From Enterobacter ludwigii (lineage in GTDB: Bacteria > Pseudomonadota > Gammaproteobacteria > Enterobacterales > Enterobacteriaceae): a stretch of 64,000 nt of DNA. The stretch lies in contig CEFQ01000005.1 in assembly GCA_900068845.1 (NCBI GenBank), positions 678,475 through 742,474 on the forward strand, in the 5' to 3' direction. This document shows, in pieces, positions 32,399 through 42,294 of this stretch (its first letter is position 1; each line of letters starts with the position of its first letter). The notes beneath the pieces were generated by a model. That model was not told the DNA's origin, searched no databases, and saw only the letters and a program-made list of their open reading frames with translations. The position numbers and the translations under genes are program-made.

Positions 32399-33961
32399 AT
32401 GTTGGAGTGGATCATTGATCCATCGCTCTGGGCAGGATTAGTAACGCTAATCGTTCTGGAGCTGGTGTTGGGCATTGATAACCTGGTTTTCATTGCCATT
32501 CTCGTCGAAAAGTTGCCGCCGAAGGAGCGCGACCGCGCGCGCATTATTGGGCTGCTGCTTGCGCTGCTGTCGCGTTTAGCGCTGCTGGGCTCACTTTCGT
32601 GGCTGGTAACCCTGACACAACCGCTGTTTACCCTGCTGCATCACGATTTTAGCGCCCGCGATCTGCTGCTGTTATGTGGGGGCTTCTTTCTTCTTTATAA
32701 GGCCACTACCGAGTTAAACAGCCGCCTTGAAGGCGGTGATGAGGAAACTGGTCAAAATAAGAACGGTGCTAAATTCTGGCCAGTGGTGGCGCAAATAGTG
32801 GTGCTGGACGCTATCTTCTCGCTGGATTCGGTGATTACCGCCGTCGGTATGGTCAATGAACTGCCGGTGATGATGGCAGCGGTGACGGTGGCGATTCTGC
32901 TCATGCTGCTGGCGAGTAAACCGCTTACGCGTTTTGTTAACGGCCATCCGACTATCGTGATTCTCTGCCTGAGCTTCCTGCTGATGATCGGCTTTAGCCT
33001 GGTCGCCGAAGGATTAGGCTTTGTTATTCCGAAAGGCTATCTCTACGCGGCGATCGGTTTTTCCATCGTCATTGAGATACTGAATCAGCTGGCAACGTTT
33101 AACCGCCGCCGTTTCCTCACTGCCGGGCGCCCATTACGCCAGCGCACCTCGGAAGCCGTCTTGCGTATTTTGCGCGGTGAGGCGCAGCATGCCGAATTGG
33201 ACGCCGATACCGCCTCTTTAGTGAGCGACAATGAAGAAGGTGCGCTGTTTAACCGTCAGGAAAGACGCATGATTGCACGCGTGCTGGGGCTGGGGCAGCG
33301 CCAGATCAATAGCATCATGACTTCGCGCCACGATATAGAGCACATCGACCTTGCCGAAGATCCGGCTGACATTATGGCGAAGCTCGACCGCAACCAGCAC
33401 ACGCGTATTCTGGTTACCGAACAGGGACGCGATCCGCTCGGCGTAGTGCACGTTATTGATCTGCTGCACCAATCCTTGCACAGCAAATCATTGGATTTAC
33501 GCTCGCTGATCCGTCAGCCGTTGATCTTTCCTGAGCGCGTAACGTTGCTGCAGGCGCTGGAACAATTCCGCAACGCGCGCACCCATTTCGCTTTTGTGGT
33601 GGATGAGTTTGGTTCGGTGGAGGGGGTGGTAACGCTTAGCGACCTGATGGAAACCATCGCCGGCAATCTGCCGAACGAAGGGGAAAAAATCGACCCGCGT
33701 TATGATATTGAAGCATTGCCCGACGGCGGTTGGGTGGCGAACGGGCATATGCCATTAGAGGATTTAGCCGTCTATGTGCAGCTGCCGCTCGACGAAAAGC
33801 GCAATTACCATACGCTGGCGGGATTGCTGATGGATAGCCTGCAACATGTGCCGCAGGAAGGGGAAGCGTTGCAGATCGGCGATTATCTGCTGCGTACGTT
33901 GCAGGTGGAAAATCATCGCGTGCAGAAAGTGGAAATAGTGCCGATAAATATCGAGGCATAA
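32399..33961 (+). CDS. yegH: TerC/CBS/CorC-domain inner-membrane protein YegH
   Basis: 520 residues, close to E. coli YegH (527). Residues ~1-215 form a TerC-type membrane domain with [15 protein letters not shown] (18-32) and [15 protein letters not shown] (~136-150), the Asp-containing helices of the family. Two CBS domains (~300-420: [11 protein letters not shown]..., [17 protein letters not shown]) and a C-terminal CorC_HlyC domain (~440-515) follow. A role in metal-ion or envelope homeostasis is suggested by the family but not known. Position next to the EPS (wza) operon and asmA is the same as in E. coli. Confidence 0.95.
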   Translation: MLEWIIDPSLWAGLVTLIVLELVLGIDNLVFIAILVEKLPPKERDRARIIGLLLALLSRLALLGSLSWLVTLTQPLFTLLHHDFSARDLLLLCGGFFLLYKATTELNSRLEGGDEETGQNKNGAKFWPVVAQIVVLDAIFSLDSVITAVGMVNELPVMMAAVTVAILLMLLASKPLTRFVNGHPTIVILCLSFLLMIGFSLVAEGLGFVIPKGYLYAAIGFSIVIEILNQLATFNRRRFLTAGRPLRQRTSEAVLRILRGEAQHAELDADTASLVSDNEEGALFNRQERRMIARVLGLGQRQINSIMTSRHDIEHIDLAEDPADIMAKLDRNQHTRILVTEQGRDPLGVVHVIDLLHQSLHSKSLDLRSLIRQPLIFPERVTLLQALEQFRNARTHFAFVVDEFGSVEGVVTLSDLMETIAGNLPNEGEKIDPRYDIEALPDGGWVANGHMPLEDLAVYVQLPLDEKRNYHTLAGLLMDSLQHVPQEGEALQIGDYLLRTLQVENHRVQKVEIVPINIEA

Positions 33962-33973
33962 ATCGCACCTAAC

Positions 33974-34039
33974 GTAACGGCGCGATTTATCGCGCTCGTT
34001 TTATCCACCATCGCGGTGCGCAATACATTGGGCCGCTAC
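33974..34039. repeat. REP-like palindrome between yegH and asmA
   Basis: GTAACGGCGCGATTTATCGC at 33974 on and the reverse-oriented GCGCAATACATTGGGCCGCTAC ending at 34039 form an imperfect inverted pair, a one-base variant of the GTAGCGGCGC family. Between convergent genes it may also act as terminator. Confidence 0.7.
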
Positions 34040-34060
34040 GTTAAGGTACGAAACAGGCGT

Positions 34061-35860
34061 TTATGGCTGCTTCGCAGGTTGCTGGCGATCCAGCCACTGA
34101 TTCAGCCGCGACTTCGCTTCACTTTGCAGCTGCTGACGCACCACGTCATCCACCGGTAATGAATACTGCAGATTATTCCAGCCGCCATACATGCGCAGCG
34201 GGATAGTTTGCTGATTTAACAGGTTGGCTAATTTGTCATCGCCCTGCCATCCGCGCAGCACCATATTAATGGTAACGTCGAGCTGCTGCTTATTCATATC
34301 GACACGGCCTTGAGTCTGCAGCGCCAGACGACTGTTGCCGCCCTGCAAATCCGGCAAACTGAAGATGCCTTGCTTGAGGCTGACGCGCCCGCTTAACTGC
34401 TGGATGCCCTGATCGTCAGGCTGATCGTTAGTGACACGATTGCTCACGCGCGCCACCGCCCGACGTACCATTTGCTGCAGATTCAGCTGCGAAAGCTGCA
34501 GATTAGTGGCTTCCAGATCCGCACTGCCCTGCCAGTTACGTTTTGCTTCTTCAATACTTAATCCGGCTCCGCTGAGATCGCCTTTCAGCGAGACGGTGCC
34601 TTGTAGTGTTTCTGGCAGTTCCAACGCTTTGAGCAGCGGCGCAATGGCGATGTTATCCAGCTCAGGCTGGAACGCGACTTGCGTTACCGGTTTACGGATG
34701 TCCACCGAACCGGGAACGGAGAAATGCCCGTCACCGAATTTGCCTTGCAACTTACTCAGGGTCATCAAGCCCTGCTGATTGCTGGCGTCGAGCTGCAAAT
34801 TGGTCAGCGTAAGGCCACGCCACACGCTGCTATCCGCCGTGAGGTTGAGCATCAGATCCACTTGATTCAGCGGCGAGTCGCTGTTGTCACGCATGCGCGG
34901 CTCAGCAATCACTGGCGTGCTCACCACGTTGGCACGCTGCGCGGCGCTGCTATCCGTCACCGGTGCATTCGCCATCAGCGCGTCGATATTTAAGTGGGTG
35001 GCATGCAGCGCCAGATTCAGCTGCTGCGGAAGCGCCAAACGTCCATCGGCGCTGCCGTCCAGCGCGCTGTCATTGGCGGTGAGCTGCATCTTCTGTAACG
35101 AGAAATGCTGATTGTCGCCGTTCCATTCACCCTGACCGCGCAACGTGCCTTTAATCCCCTGCGTCGGCAGATTGGCGCCGTCGATGGCGTAATTCATCTC
35201 ATCCAGTTGTCCGACTAAACGATGCGGATACTGCGCCACATTCATTTGCCCTTTGAGATTGACGCTGAGATTGCGCTGATTACGCGAAATCCGGGTAGCC
35301 AGATTAATGCTGGCCTGTTTGCTGGCATCCTGATCGAGATTGAGATTGAGGTCGCGGAAGTTATATTCGTCGCCGCCGGATTGCTGCCAAATCAGCAGGC
35401 TATCGGCGAGACGCAGTTTGCCAATGTTAAATGACCAGCCGGTGTTGCTGCTGCTCACCGGTTCGGCATCACCCGGCCCCACGGGCGCGCCCGTCGGCTT
35501 CTGCGCTGCACTCTGCGGCGTGACGCGAATAATGGCATTTTTCAGCATCACCTGGTTGACGCTAAGCTGATGCGATAACAGCGGCCAAAGATTGACATCC
35601 AGCCGCATGTTATCGGCGGTGACCATCGGTTGCGTGGCGCCAGGCGCGGTCAAACTCATGCGCCCAGCCAAAATGCTGAGTTGCGGCCAGACATGCCAGC
35701 GCAGATCGCCGCTCACCTGAAGCTGATAACCACTGCGCTGTTCTACCTGCTTTACCATATAGGTACGAAAGTCGTTGGGATTGACCAGCAACACCAATGC
35801 TGTCATACCCGCTACGACCACCACTAACAGGATGGCCAGTGTTGTTATCACTCTTCTCAT
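34061..35860 (-). CDS. asmA: AsmA family protein
   Basis: 599 residues from the ATG at 35858-35860 (GAGG upstream; a longer frame to 35926 runs through an ERIC repeat and is rejected). One N-terminal signal-anchor helix (RRVITTLAILLVVVVAGMTA in part) and a large periplasmic domain of beta-strand repeats. The AsmA C-terminal part (~440-590) with NLQLSQLNLQQMVRRAVARV is present. AsmA-like proteins belong to the bridge-like lipid transfer superfamily and influence outer-membrane phospholipid/LPS assembly. Length and order dcd-asmA match E. coli (617). Confidence 0.95.
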   Translation of the reverse strand: MRRVITTLAILLVVVVAGMTALVLLVNPNDFRTYMVKQVEQRSGYQLQVSGDLRWHVWPQLSILAGRMSLTAPGATQPMVTADNMRLDVNLWPLLSHQLSVNQVMLKNAIIRVTPQSAAQKPTGAPVGPGDAEPVSSSNTGWSFNIGKLRLADSLLIWQQSGGDEYNFRDLNLNLDQDASKQASINLATRISRNQRNLSVNLKGQMNVAQYPHRLVGQLDEMNYAIDGANLPTQGIKGTLRGQGEWNGDNQHFSLQKMQLTANDSALDGSADGRLALPQQLNLALHATHLNIDALMANAPVTDSSAAQRANVVSTPVIAEPRMRDNSDSPLNQVDLMLNLTADSSVWRGLTLTNLQLDASNQQGLMTLSKLQGKFGDGHFSVPGSVDIRKPVTQVAFQPELDNIAIAPLLKALELPETLQGTVSLKGDLSGAGLSIEEAKRNWQGSADLEATNLQLSQLNLQQMVRRAVARVSNRVTNDQPDDQGIQQLSGRVSLKQGIFSLPDLQGGNSRLALQTQGRVDMNKQQLDVTINMVLRGWQGDDKLANLLNQQTIPLRMYGGWNNLQYSLPVDDVVRQQLQSEAKSRLNQWLDRQQPAKQP

Positions 35861-35878
35861 CAAATCCTCATTGCCTGC

Positions 35879-35985
35879 ATACTTCAAGTTGCAGCAGCGT
35901 TGGCTGCGCTCGCTCACCCCCGTCACTTACTGCTGTAAGCGCCTGGAGATCTACTCGCTTGCCGCCTTGCTGCACCTCGAAGTAT
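35879..35985. repeat. ERIC element
   Basis: The centre reads CGCTCACCCCCGTCACTTAC and TGTAAGCGCCTGGAGAT, close to the two conserved ERIC arms on which the ERIC1R/ERIC2 primers are based. The ends ATACTTCAAGTTGCAGC and GCTGCACCTCGAAGTAT are inverted repeats. At 107 bp it is slightly shorter than the typical 127 bp. It fills the gap between dcd and asmA and is probably transcribed in their mRNA. Confidence 0.85.
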
Positions 35986-36005
35986 TGTGGCAAGCATTTT
36001 TTTAG

Positions 36006-36587
36006 TCAGTCTTTGTCGATGCGGCTGGCATCCGCGCCTTGCTGACCACGATATTTGGCATCTTCGCGGCGGTTATACGGACGCGCAGCCGGGCCAGATA
36101 ACGGCTCAAAGCTCAAGGCACCAATTAACATGCCTGGACGCAGCGCCAGCGGCAGTTTGCCCGAATTATAGAACTCCAGCACGATGCGGCCTTGCCAGCC
36201 GGGATCGATACGGTGCGCGGTAACGTGCACCATCAAGCCAAGGCGTGCCAGCGAAGAACGACCATCCAGCCAGCCGACCAAATCGTCGGGTATGGTGACG
36301 GATTCCAGCGTCACCGCCAGCGCCAACTCGCCCGGATGCAGGAAAAAGGCCTCGCCTTCCGGCAACACAATCTCATCGCTCATCACGCGATCCAGTGCGG
36401 CACTGACCTCGTGCTTTGGACCACTCAAATCAATAAAAGCGGCAGTGTGGCCACTAAAAGTGCGGAACTGATTGCCGAGGCGCACATCAACCGTCGCGCC
36501 GTTAATGCGTTCCACTGGCGGACGCGGCTCAATCGCCAACTTTCCGTTGTCCAGCCAGGCTTCAATATCGCGATCGCATAATCTCAT
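36006..36587 (-). CDS. dcd: dCTP deaminase
   Basis: 193 residues from the ATG at 36585-36587; identical in length to E. coli Dcd. It deaminates dCTP to dUTP, the main source of dTMP precursor. [20 protein letters not shown] (~110-129) holds the nucleotide-binding and catalytic region, and [18 protein letters not shown] the preceding strands. C-terminal [11 protein letters not shown] is conserved. Transcribed with udk upstream (72 bases apart), as in E. coli. Confidence 0.98.
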   Translation of the reverse strand: MRLCDRDIEAWLDNGKLAIEPRPPVERINGATVDVRLGNQFRTFSGHTAAFIDLSGPKHEVSAALDRVMSDEIVLPEGEAFFLHPGELALAVTLESVTIPDDLVGWLDGRSSLARLGLMVHVTAHRIDPGWQGRIVLEFYNSGKLPLALRPGMLIGALSFEPLSGPAARPYNRREDAKYRGQQGADASRIDKD

Positions 36588-36659
36588 CGCAGGTACTCCA
36601 TGAATTAAGTGTAGCGAATGGCTACGACAGCGCGTCACGCCTGCGCGGACGCTATGTCG

Positions 36660-37298
36660 TCAAAGATACTGATTAATCTTGGCCTTGAGGATATCAATCG
36701 CGATACGATTTTTTCCGCCGCGCGGCACAATGATGTCAGCGTACTGCTTGGAAGGTTCAATAAATTGCAGGAACATCGGACGCACGGTCTTCTGATATTG
36801 GCTCATTACGGAATCCATTGAACGACCGCGCTCATTGACGTCGCGCTTCATGCGGCGCATCAGGCAGATATCCAGCGGCGTATCGACGAAGATGGAGAAA
36901 TTCATCTCCTGGCGGAGACGCGCATCGGTCAGCAGCAGAATGCCTTCCAGAATGATGACTTTCTTAGGCTTGAGATGAATGCAATCGCTGGTACGCGTGT
37001 GCTCAACGTAGCTGTAGACCGGCAATTCAATATCCTGACCCGCTTTGATAGCGCGCAGATGCTGCAGCAGCAAATCATGATCCATCGCACTCGGATGGTC
37101 ATAGTTGGTTTTCACCCTCTCTTCCATGGTGAGGTGGCTCTGATCTTTATAGTAGGCATCTTCGGGGATCACGCCGATATGCTCGTCACCGACCTGGTCA
37201 CGGATTTCACGATAGAGCGTGCTGGCGATAAGACTTTTTCCGGATGCGGATGCACCTGCGATGCCAACGATCACGCACTGATGAGACTTGTCAGTCAT
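36660..37298 (-). CDS. udk: Uridine/cytidine kinase
   Basis: 212 residues. P-loop [14 protein letters not shown] (12-25). It phosphorylates uridine and cytidine with GTP/ATP in pyrimidine salvage. [20 protein letters not shown] (~48-67) and [10 protein letters not shown] are the uridine-binding segments, and [20 protein letters not shown] the lid region. First gene of the udk-dcd(-asmA) group. Its upstream region (37299-37528) is shared with the divergent PAP2 gene. Confidence 0.98.
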   Translation of the reverse strand: MTDKSHQCVIVGIAGASASGKSLIASTLYREIRDQVGDEHIGVIPEDAYYKDQSHLTMEERVKTNYDHPSAMDHDLLLQHLRAIKAGQDIELPVYSYVEHTRTSDCIHLKPKKVIILEGILLLTDARLRQEMNFSIFVDTPLDICLMRRMKRDVNERGRSMDSVMSQYQKTVRPMFLQFIEPSKQYADIIVPRGGKNRIAIDILKAKINQYL

Positions 37299-37528
37299 AC
37301 TTTTTTAAGACCTGATAACTGGAGCCTGCCTAAGCCGAAGCTGCAACGGGCCGAATGAGAGGGTTAGTTGGCGGCAATTATAGGTATTTCACCGGTTTGA
37401 TGCCAGAGAAATGGGCCGACGGCTTTTCAGAATATCCCCTTTTGCAGCCAGACGCTTAATCGTTACACTGTTCATCTGCCAACACTGTTGCTGGCGTTGG
37501 TACGCTGAATGGAGCCGCAAGGAAAAGT

Positions 37529-38140
37529 ATGAGCTGGAAAACCCTGACCTATTTTGGTGACAGCATGTTGCTGATCCCTACCGCGGTGATAATCGCGCTG
37601 GTATTGCCATGGAAAAGCGACAACCGCCAAACCGTCTGGTATTGGGTGCTGGCGTTTGGTCTTGCTGGCCTGGTGGTGAGCGTCTCGAAAATACTGTTTC
37701 TCGGCTTTGGTATTGGTAGCGCCAGATTCAACTTTACCGGTTTCAGCGGACACAGCGCGATGTCGGCCACGCTCTGGCCGGTAATGATGTGGCTGATCTC
37801 CGGCCGCTGGTCGCCGCGTTGGCGCCTGTTTACTATTGGCATCGGTTATCTGATCCCGTTGATGGTCGGCCTGTCGCGGCTGGTTATTCACGCACACTCA
37901 AAGAGTGAAGTGCTGGCCGGCCTGATGCTCGGCTTCACGCTTAGCACCGCATTTCTGTTAACCCAGCGCCGCACATCGCTGAAGGGCTTTAGTCTGCCGC
38001 AGGTCGGTATTGCGCTGCTGGTGCCGCTGTTGCTGCTGGGCCACGGTCGCGTCGCCACCACACAACAGTTCCTTGAGCGCTTCTCGGCCAATCTGGCCGG
38101 CTTAGAAAAACCGTTCACCCGCGCCGATCTTTTTCGCTAA
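37529..38140 (+). CDS. PAP2-family phosphatase
   Basis: 203 residues, about six membrane helices. The PAP2 motifs are recognisable but altered: the first domain is K-x7-...SAR, the second FSGHSAMSA (usual PSGH), and the third SRLVIHAHSKSE, where the usual Asp after the catalytic His is Glu. The catalytic His and Arg are kept. The family dephosphorylates undecaprenyl-PP, phosphatidic acid or similar lipids at the membrane. In E. coli no such gene lies between udk and dgcE. A link with recycling of the carrier lipid used by the two polysaccharide operons is possible but is only inference. Confidence 0.8.
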   Translation: MSWKTLTYFGDSMLLIPTAVIIALVLPWKSDNRQTVWYWVLAFGLAGLVVSVSKILFLGFGIGSARFNFTGFSGHSAMSATLWPVMMWLISGRWSPRWRLFTIGIGYLIPLMVGLSRLVIHAHSKSEVLAGLMLGFTLSTAFLLTQRRTSLKGFSLPQVGIALLVPLLLLGHGRVATTQQFLERFSANLAGLEKPFTRADLFR

Positions 38141-38144
38141 TACC

Positions 38145-38174
38145 GATTGGCCCTTTGCGCGCAAAGGGCCAATC
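38145..38174 (+). terminator. Perfect 30-bp palindrome after the PAP2 gene
   Basis: 38145-38174 is fully self-complementary (15-bp arms, no loop), starting four bases after the PAP2 stop. No T-run follows, so it may be a terminator or an mRNA-stabilising hairpin. Confidence 0.55.
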
Positions 38175-38290
38175 AATTCAGTGAATAACGACCAAAACTG
38201 ATTTCCCCGCAGACATCTCAAACAGATGTGCTAGCATGCAAAATAGTGATTGACTGGCGCATTTTCCCTGCGGCGCGGCTGGATTCTTGC

Positions 38291-40855
38291 ATGACCCTCG
38301 AAATATTGACCTCACAGCAAAAACCACAACGAATCTGGCTCAACGCTTTGCTGATGGGCGGACTGACCTTTCTGCTGACGTTGTTTTGTCTGGAACTGAT
38401 TGTCGTCAGCGGACGCATTTCTCCGCTTTGGTACTCCACCGCGCTGATGACGGTGATCGTGTTTCGTGCCCCGTCAAAACACGTGCCGCTGCTGCTGCTC
38501 GCCTGCGTACTGGGTACCGCGCTGGCCAACCTCCTGATTATTGGTCCCGCGCTCAGCAATATTAAATTCGCCGTCTTAAATATGGTGCAGGCCATTTTAG
38601 GCGGCGTAATGCTGCGCGCCCTGCTTGATCGACGCGCGCCGCTTAATTCATTGCTCGATTGGGTACGTTTTGCGCTGTGCGCCGGCCTGATTGCGCCATT
38701 ATTGGGTGGTGTCGTCGCATTATGGATGCTGCATGTCGGTAACAACGCGGCGCTGCCCTTCTTCTCGACGTGGGTAATTTCCGAAGTGATTGGCGTGTTG
38801 GCGTTTGGTCCGGTGTTATTGCTGTGGCCGGATAAACCCCTGCGCCACATCTTTACGCCAGGCCGTCAGCTGGAAACGTGCCTGACGCTGCTCGGCACGC
38901 TGCTCGCCAGCTATTTATCGCTGCGTTTTCTGCCGTGGCCCTTCACCTTTATTGTGATGATTCTTTTTTGGTGCTCGGTACGACTGCCGAAATTTGAAGC
39001 GTTTCTTTTGTTCTTCCTCAACGCCAGCTTTATTTCAATCCTGCTGGCCTTCAACTGGGTTAATCTGGCGCAAAACGGCATGCTGCTCGGCCAGGTGAGC
39101 ACCTGGCTGCCGTTCCTGTTGGTGCTGCTGCCGAGTCACGTTATGGCGCTGGTGATGGATGCCTTCCAGCGTGAAAAGCATCACATCAGCGAAAGTGAAA
39201 CCCGCTTCCGCAATGCCATGGAGTATTCGGCCATCGGCATGGCGCTGGTTTCGCCCAATGGCGGCTGGCAGCAGGTGAACCAGTCGCTGTGCCAGACGTT
39301 AGGCTTCCCGGCCGAAGAACTGAAAAAACTCACCTTCCAGCAGATTACGCATCCCGACGATCTCAATAGCGATTTGCAGCAACTTGAGCGCTTAGTGGCG
39401 GGTGAGATCATGACCTACACCATGGAGAAGCGCTATTTCCGCAAGGATGGCGAGATCGTCTGGGCGCGGCTGACGGTATCAATGGTGCGTGACGCGGCGC
39501 AACAACCGCACTACTTCATCGCCCAGATTATCGATATCTCCGAATTGAAGCAGAGCGAGCAGGTCAATCGCCGCTTAATGGAACGCATCACGCTGGCGAA
39601 CGAAGCCGGCGGCATCGGCGTGTGGGAATGGAATTTACTGAGCGGCGAAATGCTGTGGGACAAGCGCATGTATGAGCTGTTTGGCCTCAGCCCACAGCAA
39701 ACCCCCACCTACGATCTGTGGGTGCATCTGCTCGATCCGGACGAACGGGAAAGCGCCGCGCTGGCGGTGCAGCAAGCCATCGAACGCCGCAGCGCTTTCC
39801 AACTGGAATACCGGATCAATTTGCCGGAGGGGCCGCGCTACGTGCGCTCCGAGGCCAACCGCATCCTGAGCCAGGATGGGCAGATCGAACGTATGCTCGG
39901 CATTTGTCAGGACATCACGCCGCTGCGCGCCTTGAATGAAGCGCTGTTCCAGGAAAAAGAGCGCATGGCGATCACCCTCGATTCGATCGGGGAAGCGGTG
40001 ATCAGCACCGATGATGAAATGCGTGTCACCTTTATGAATCCGGTGGCTGAAACGCTGAGCGGCTGGCCCCAGGAAAAAGCCGCGGGCGTGCCGATTACCG
40101 AGCTGCTTAACATCACGCGCGGCGCGAATGGCCCGCGCGTCGATAACGTATTGCTGTGTCAGCTGCCGGGCGAAAAAATCTCACCCGATCTCGACGAAGA
40201 GTTGGTGCTGCACACGCCAGAGGGTGCGCGCGTTGAGATTCACTACAGCATCACACCGCTGAAAACGTTAACCGGCGCCAGCATTGGTGCGGTGATGGTT
40301 ATTCAAGACGTTAGTGAATCGCGCAAGGTAATGAAACGCCTCAGCTACAGCGCCTCACACGATATGCTGACGCGCCTGCCGAATCGCCAGAGCTTCGAGC
40401 AGCGTTTAAAACATTTGGTTAACGATGCGGCGACCAACAAGACGCAGCACGTGCTGGTGTTTATCGATCTCGACAAATTTAAAGCGGTGAACGATACCGC
40501 TGGGCACGCAGCAGGTGATGCACTGCTGCGCGAACTGGCTGAGCTGATGCCACATCATCTGCGCAGCAGCGATATGCTGGCGCGTTTGGGCGGTGATGAG
40601 TTTGGCGTGTTGCTGCCGAATTGCGAGGTGGATCAGGTGCGCGACGTGGTGCAGCGCATTGTCACGGCGGTGAACGAATATTGTTTTGTGTGGAAGGAGC
40701 AGCCTTATCACGTCGGCGCGAGTGCCGGCATCACGCAAATTGATCAACATAACTGCATCAGCAATGTGGTGATGTCACAGGCTGATGTTGCCTGTTACAG
40801 CGCAAAACACGCGGGCCGTGGTCAGTATCACGTTTATCAGGAAGTGCAGCGGTAA
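38291..40855 (+). CDS. dgcE: Diguanylate cyclase DgcE without EAL domain
   Basis: 854 residues from the ATG at 38291 (a GTG at 38228 is possible but less fitting). N-terminal MASE1 membrane domain (~10-290). Three PAS domains: RFRNAMEYSAIGMALV (~300), ITLANEAGGIGVWEWN (~435) and MAITLDSIGEAVISTD (~560). A GGDEF domain (~690-850) has DLDKFKAVNDTAGHAAGD, the I-site RSSD and the active site RLGGDEFGVLL. It makes c-di-GMP and should be product-inhibited. E. coli DgcE continues with a degenerate EAL domain to ~1105 residues; here the protein stops right after GGDEF. Same neighbour order as E. coli, except that alkA is missing between it and yegD. Confidence 0.93.
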   Translation: MTLEILTSQQKPQRIWLNALLMGGLTFLLTLFCLELIVVSGRISPLWYSTALMTVIVFRAPSKHVPLLLLACVLGTALANLLIIGPALSNIKFAVLNMVQAILGGVMLRALLDRRAPLNSLLDWVRFALCAGLIAPLLGGVVALWMLHVGNNAALPFFSTWVISEVIGVLAFGPVLLLWPDKPLRHIFTPGRQLETCLTLLGTLLASYLSLRFLPWPFTFIVMILFWCSVRLPKFEAFLLFFLNASFISILLAFNWVNLAQNGMLLGQVSTWLPFLLVLLPSHVMALVMDAFQREKHHISESETRFRNAMEYSAIGMALVSPNGGWQQVNQSLCQTLGFPAEELKKLTFQQITHPDDLNSDLQQLERLVAGEIMTYTMEKRYFRKDGEIVWARLTVSMVRDAAQQPHYFIAQIIDISELKQSEQVNRRLMERITLANEAGGIGVWEWNLLSGEMLWDKRMYELFGLSPQQTPTYDLWVHLLDPDERESAALAVQQAIERRSAFQLEYRINLPEGPRYVRSEANRILSQDGQIERMLGICQDITPLRALNEALFQEKERMAITLDSIGEAVISTDDEMRVTFMNPVAETLSGWPQEKAAGVPITELLNITRGANGPRVDNVLLCQLPGEKISPDLDEELVLHTPEGARVEIHYSITPLKTLTGASIGAVMVIQDVSESRKVMKRLSYSASHDMLTRLPNRQSFEQRLKHLVNDAATNKTQHVLVFIDLDKFKAVNDTAGHAAGDALLRELAELMPHHLRSSDMLARLGGDEFGVLLPNCEVDQVRDVVQRIVTAVNEYCFVWKEQPYHVGASAGITQIDQHNCISNVVMSQADVACYSAKHAGRGQYHVYQEVQR

Positions 40856-40932
40856 TCTGCCGCTTCTGCCCATTGCCAGCCCGCGCTGGCTGCGCTAAAG
40901 TCGCCCCCTTTTTTCCGGCATGGGGGATAAAT

Positions 40933-42285
40933 ATGTTTATCGGATTCGATTACGGCACAGCAAACTGTTCAATTGCAGTCAGTGATAATGGTACGCCGCG
41001 CCTGCTGACACTGGAGAATGGTCAGCGCCTGCTTCCCTCCATGATTTGTGCCCCGACGCGCGAAGCGATCAGCGAATGGTTATACCGTCATCATCAGGTC
41101 CCAACGCCAGACAGCGAAGGCACCGCCTTATTGCAGCGTGCGCTGCGCTATAACCGTGAAGAAGACATTGAGGTTCTGCCGGGCAGCGTGCAGTTCGGTT
41201 TGACGGCGTTACAGCAATATATGGTCGATCCCGAAGAAGTGTGGTTCGTGAAATCACCCAAATCCTTCCTTGGTGCTAGCGGCCTGAAGCCGCAGCAGAT
41301 CGCCTTCTTTGAAGATCTGGTGTGCGCCATGATGCTGCACATCCGTCAGCAGGGTGAAACGCAGCTTGATCGCCCGATTGAGCAAGCGGTGATTGGTCGC
41401 CCGATTAACTTCCAGGGCTTAGGTGGCGAAGACGCCAACCAACAGGCGCAAGGTATTTTGCTGCGTGCCGCACAGCGCGCCGGTTTCCGCGATGTCGAGT
41501 TTCAGTTTGAACCCGTGGCAGCAGGGCTGGATTTTGAAGCCACGCTGCAGAAAGAGACGCGCGTGCTGGTGGTGGATATCGGCGGCGGCACCACCGACTG
41601 CTCGATGCTGCTGATGGGTCCGGAATGGCGCCATAAAACCGATCGCCGTGAAAGTTTGCTTGGCCACAGCGGTTGCCGCGTGGGCGGTAACGATCTCGAC
41701 ATTATGCTGGCGTTTAAAACCCTCATGCCGCTGCTGGGCCTTGGTGGCAATACGCAGAAAGGCACCGCGCTGCCGGCGCTGCCATGGTGGAATGCGGTCG
41801 CGATCAATGATGTTCCAGCGCAAAGCGATTTCTATTCTGCGGCCAGCGGCAAACTGCTGCGCGATTTGATTCGGGATGCCGAGCACAGTGACAAAGTGGC
41901 GCACCTGCTGAAAGTGTGGCAGCAGAAGCTGGGCTATCGTCTGGTGCGTGCGGCGGAAGAGAGCAAAATTGCGCTGTCTGATGTGAAAGAAACGGATGCG
42001 TCACTAACGTTTATCGCCGCGCAATTGCAGGCGCAGATCAGCGCGACGCAGCTGGAAGAAGCGATTAATCAACCGCTGGAGCGTATTTTGGAGCAAGTGC
42101 ATCTGGCGCTTGCCACCTGCGAAACCAAGCCGGAAGTGATTTATCTCACCGGCGGTAGCGCACGTTCTCCGGTGCTGCGTGCCGCATTGCAGCAGGCGCT
42201 GCCCGATACGCCTATTGCCAGCGGTGATGATTTCGCATCGGTTACCGCCGGTCTTGCCCGTTGGGCAGAGGTGATGTTCGGTTAA
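40933..42285 (+). CDS. yegD: Hsp70-like chaperone YegD
   Basis: 450 residues from the ATG at 40933 with GGGGG upstream. It closely follows the E. coli YegD pattern. MFIGFDYGTANCSIAV is the first phosphate loop, VVDIGGGTTDCSMLLMGP (~210-227) the second, and TGGSARSPVLRAAL (~410) the adenosine motif. It has only the actin-like ATPase domain; the substrate-binding domain of DnaK is absent. A bundled role with a partner is unknown. The gene follows dgcE directly. Confidence 0.96.
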   Translation: MFIGFDYGTANCSIAVSDNGTPRLLTLENGQRLLPSMICAPTREAISEWLYRHHQVPTPDSEGTALLQRALRYNREEDIEVLPGSVQFGLTALQQYMVDPEEVWFVKSPKSFLGASGLKPQQIAFFEDLVCAMMLHIRQQGETQLDRPIEQAVIGRPINFQGLGGEDANQQAQGILLRAAQRAGFRDVEFQFEPVAAGLDFEATLQKETRVLVVDIGGGTTDCSMLLMGPEWRHKTDRRESLLGHSGCRVGGNDLDIMLAFKTLMPLLGLGGNTQKGTALPALPWWNAVAINDVPAQSDFYSAASGKLLRDLIRDAEHSDKVAHLLKVWQQKLGYRLVRAAEESKIALSDVKETDASLTFIAAQLQAQISATQLEEAINQPLERILEQVHLALATCETKPEVIYLTGGSARSPVLRAALQQALPDTPIASGDDFASVTAGLARWAEVMFG

Positions 42286-42294
42286 GCGAATAGG

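Noticed and set aside
37472..37897. 141-codon minus-strand frame
   Set aside because: Antisense to the PAP2 gene; low-complexity translation.
38218..38850. 210-codon minus-strand frame
   Set aside because: Antisense to the MASE1 part of dgcE; composition typical of a shadow frame.
40856..40932. Remnant of an EAL domain or alkA after dgcE
   Set aside because: Only 77 bases remain before yegD, too short for any remnant.
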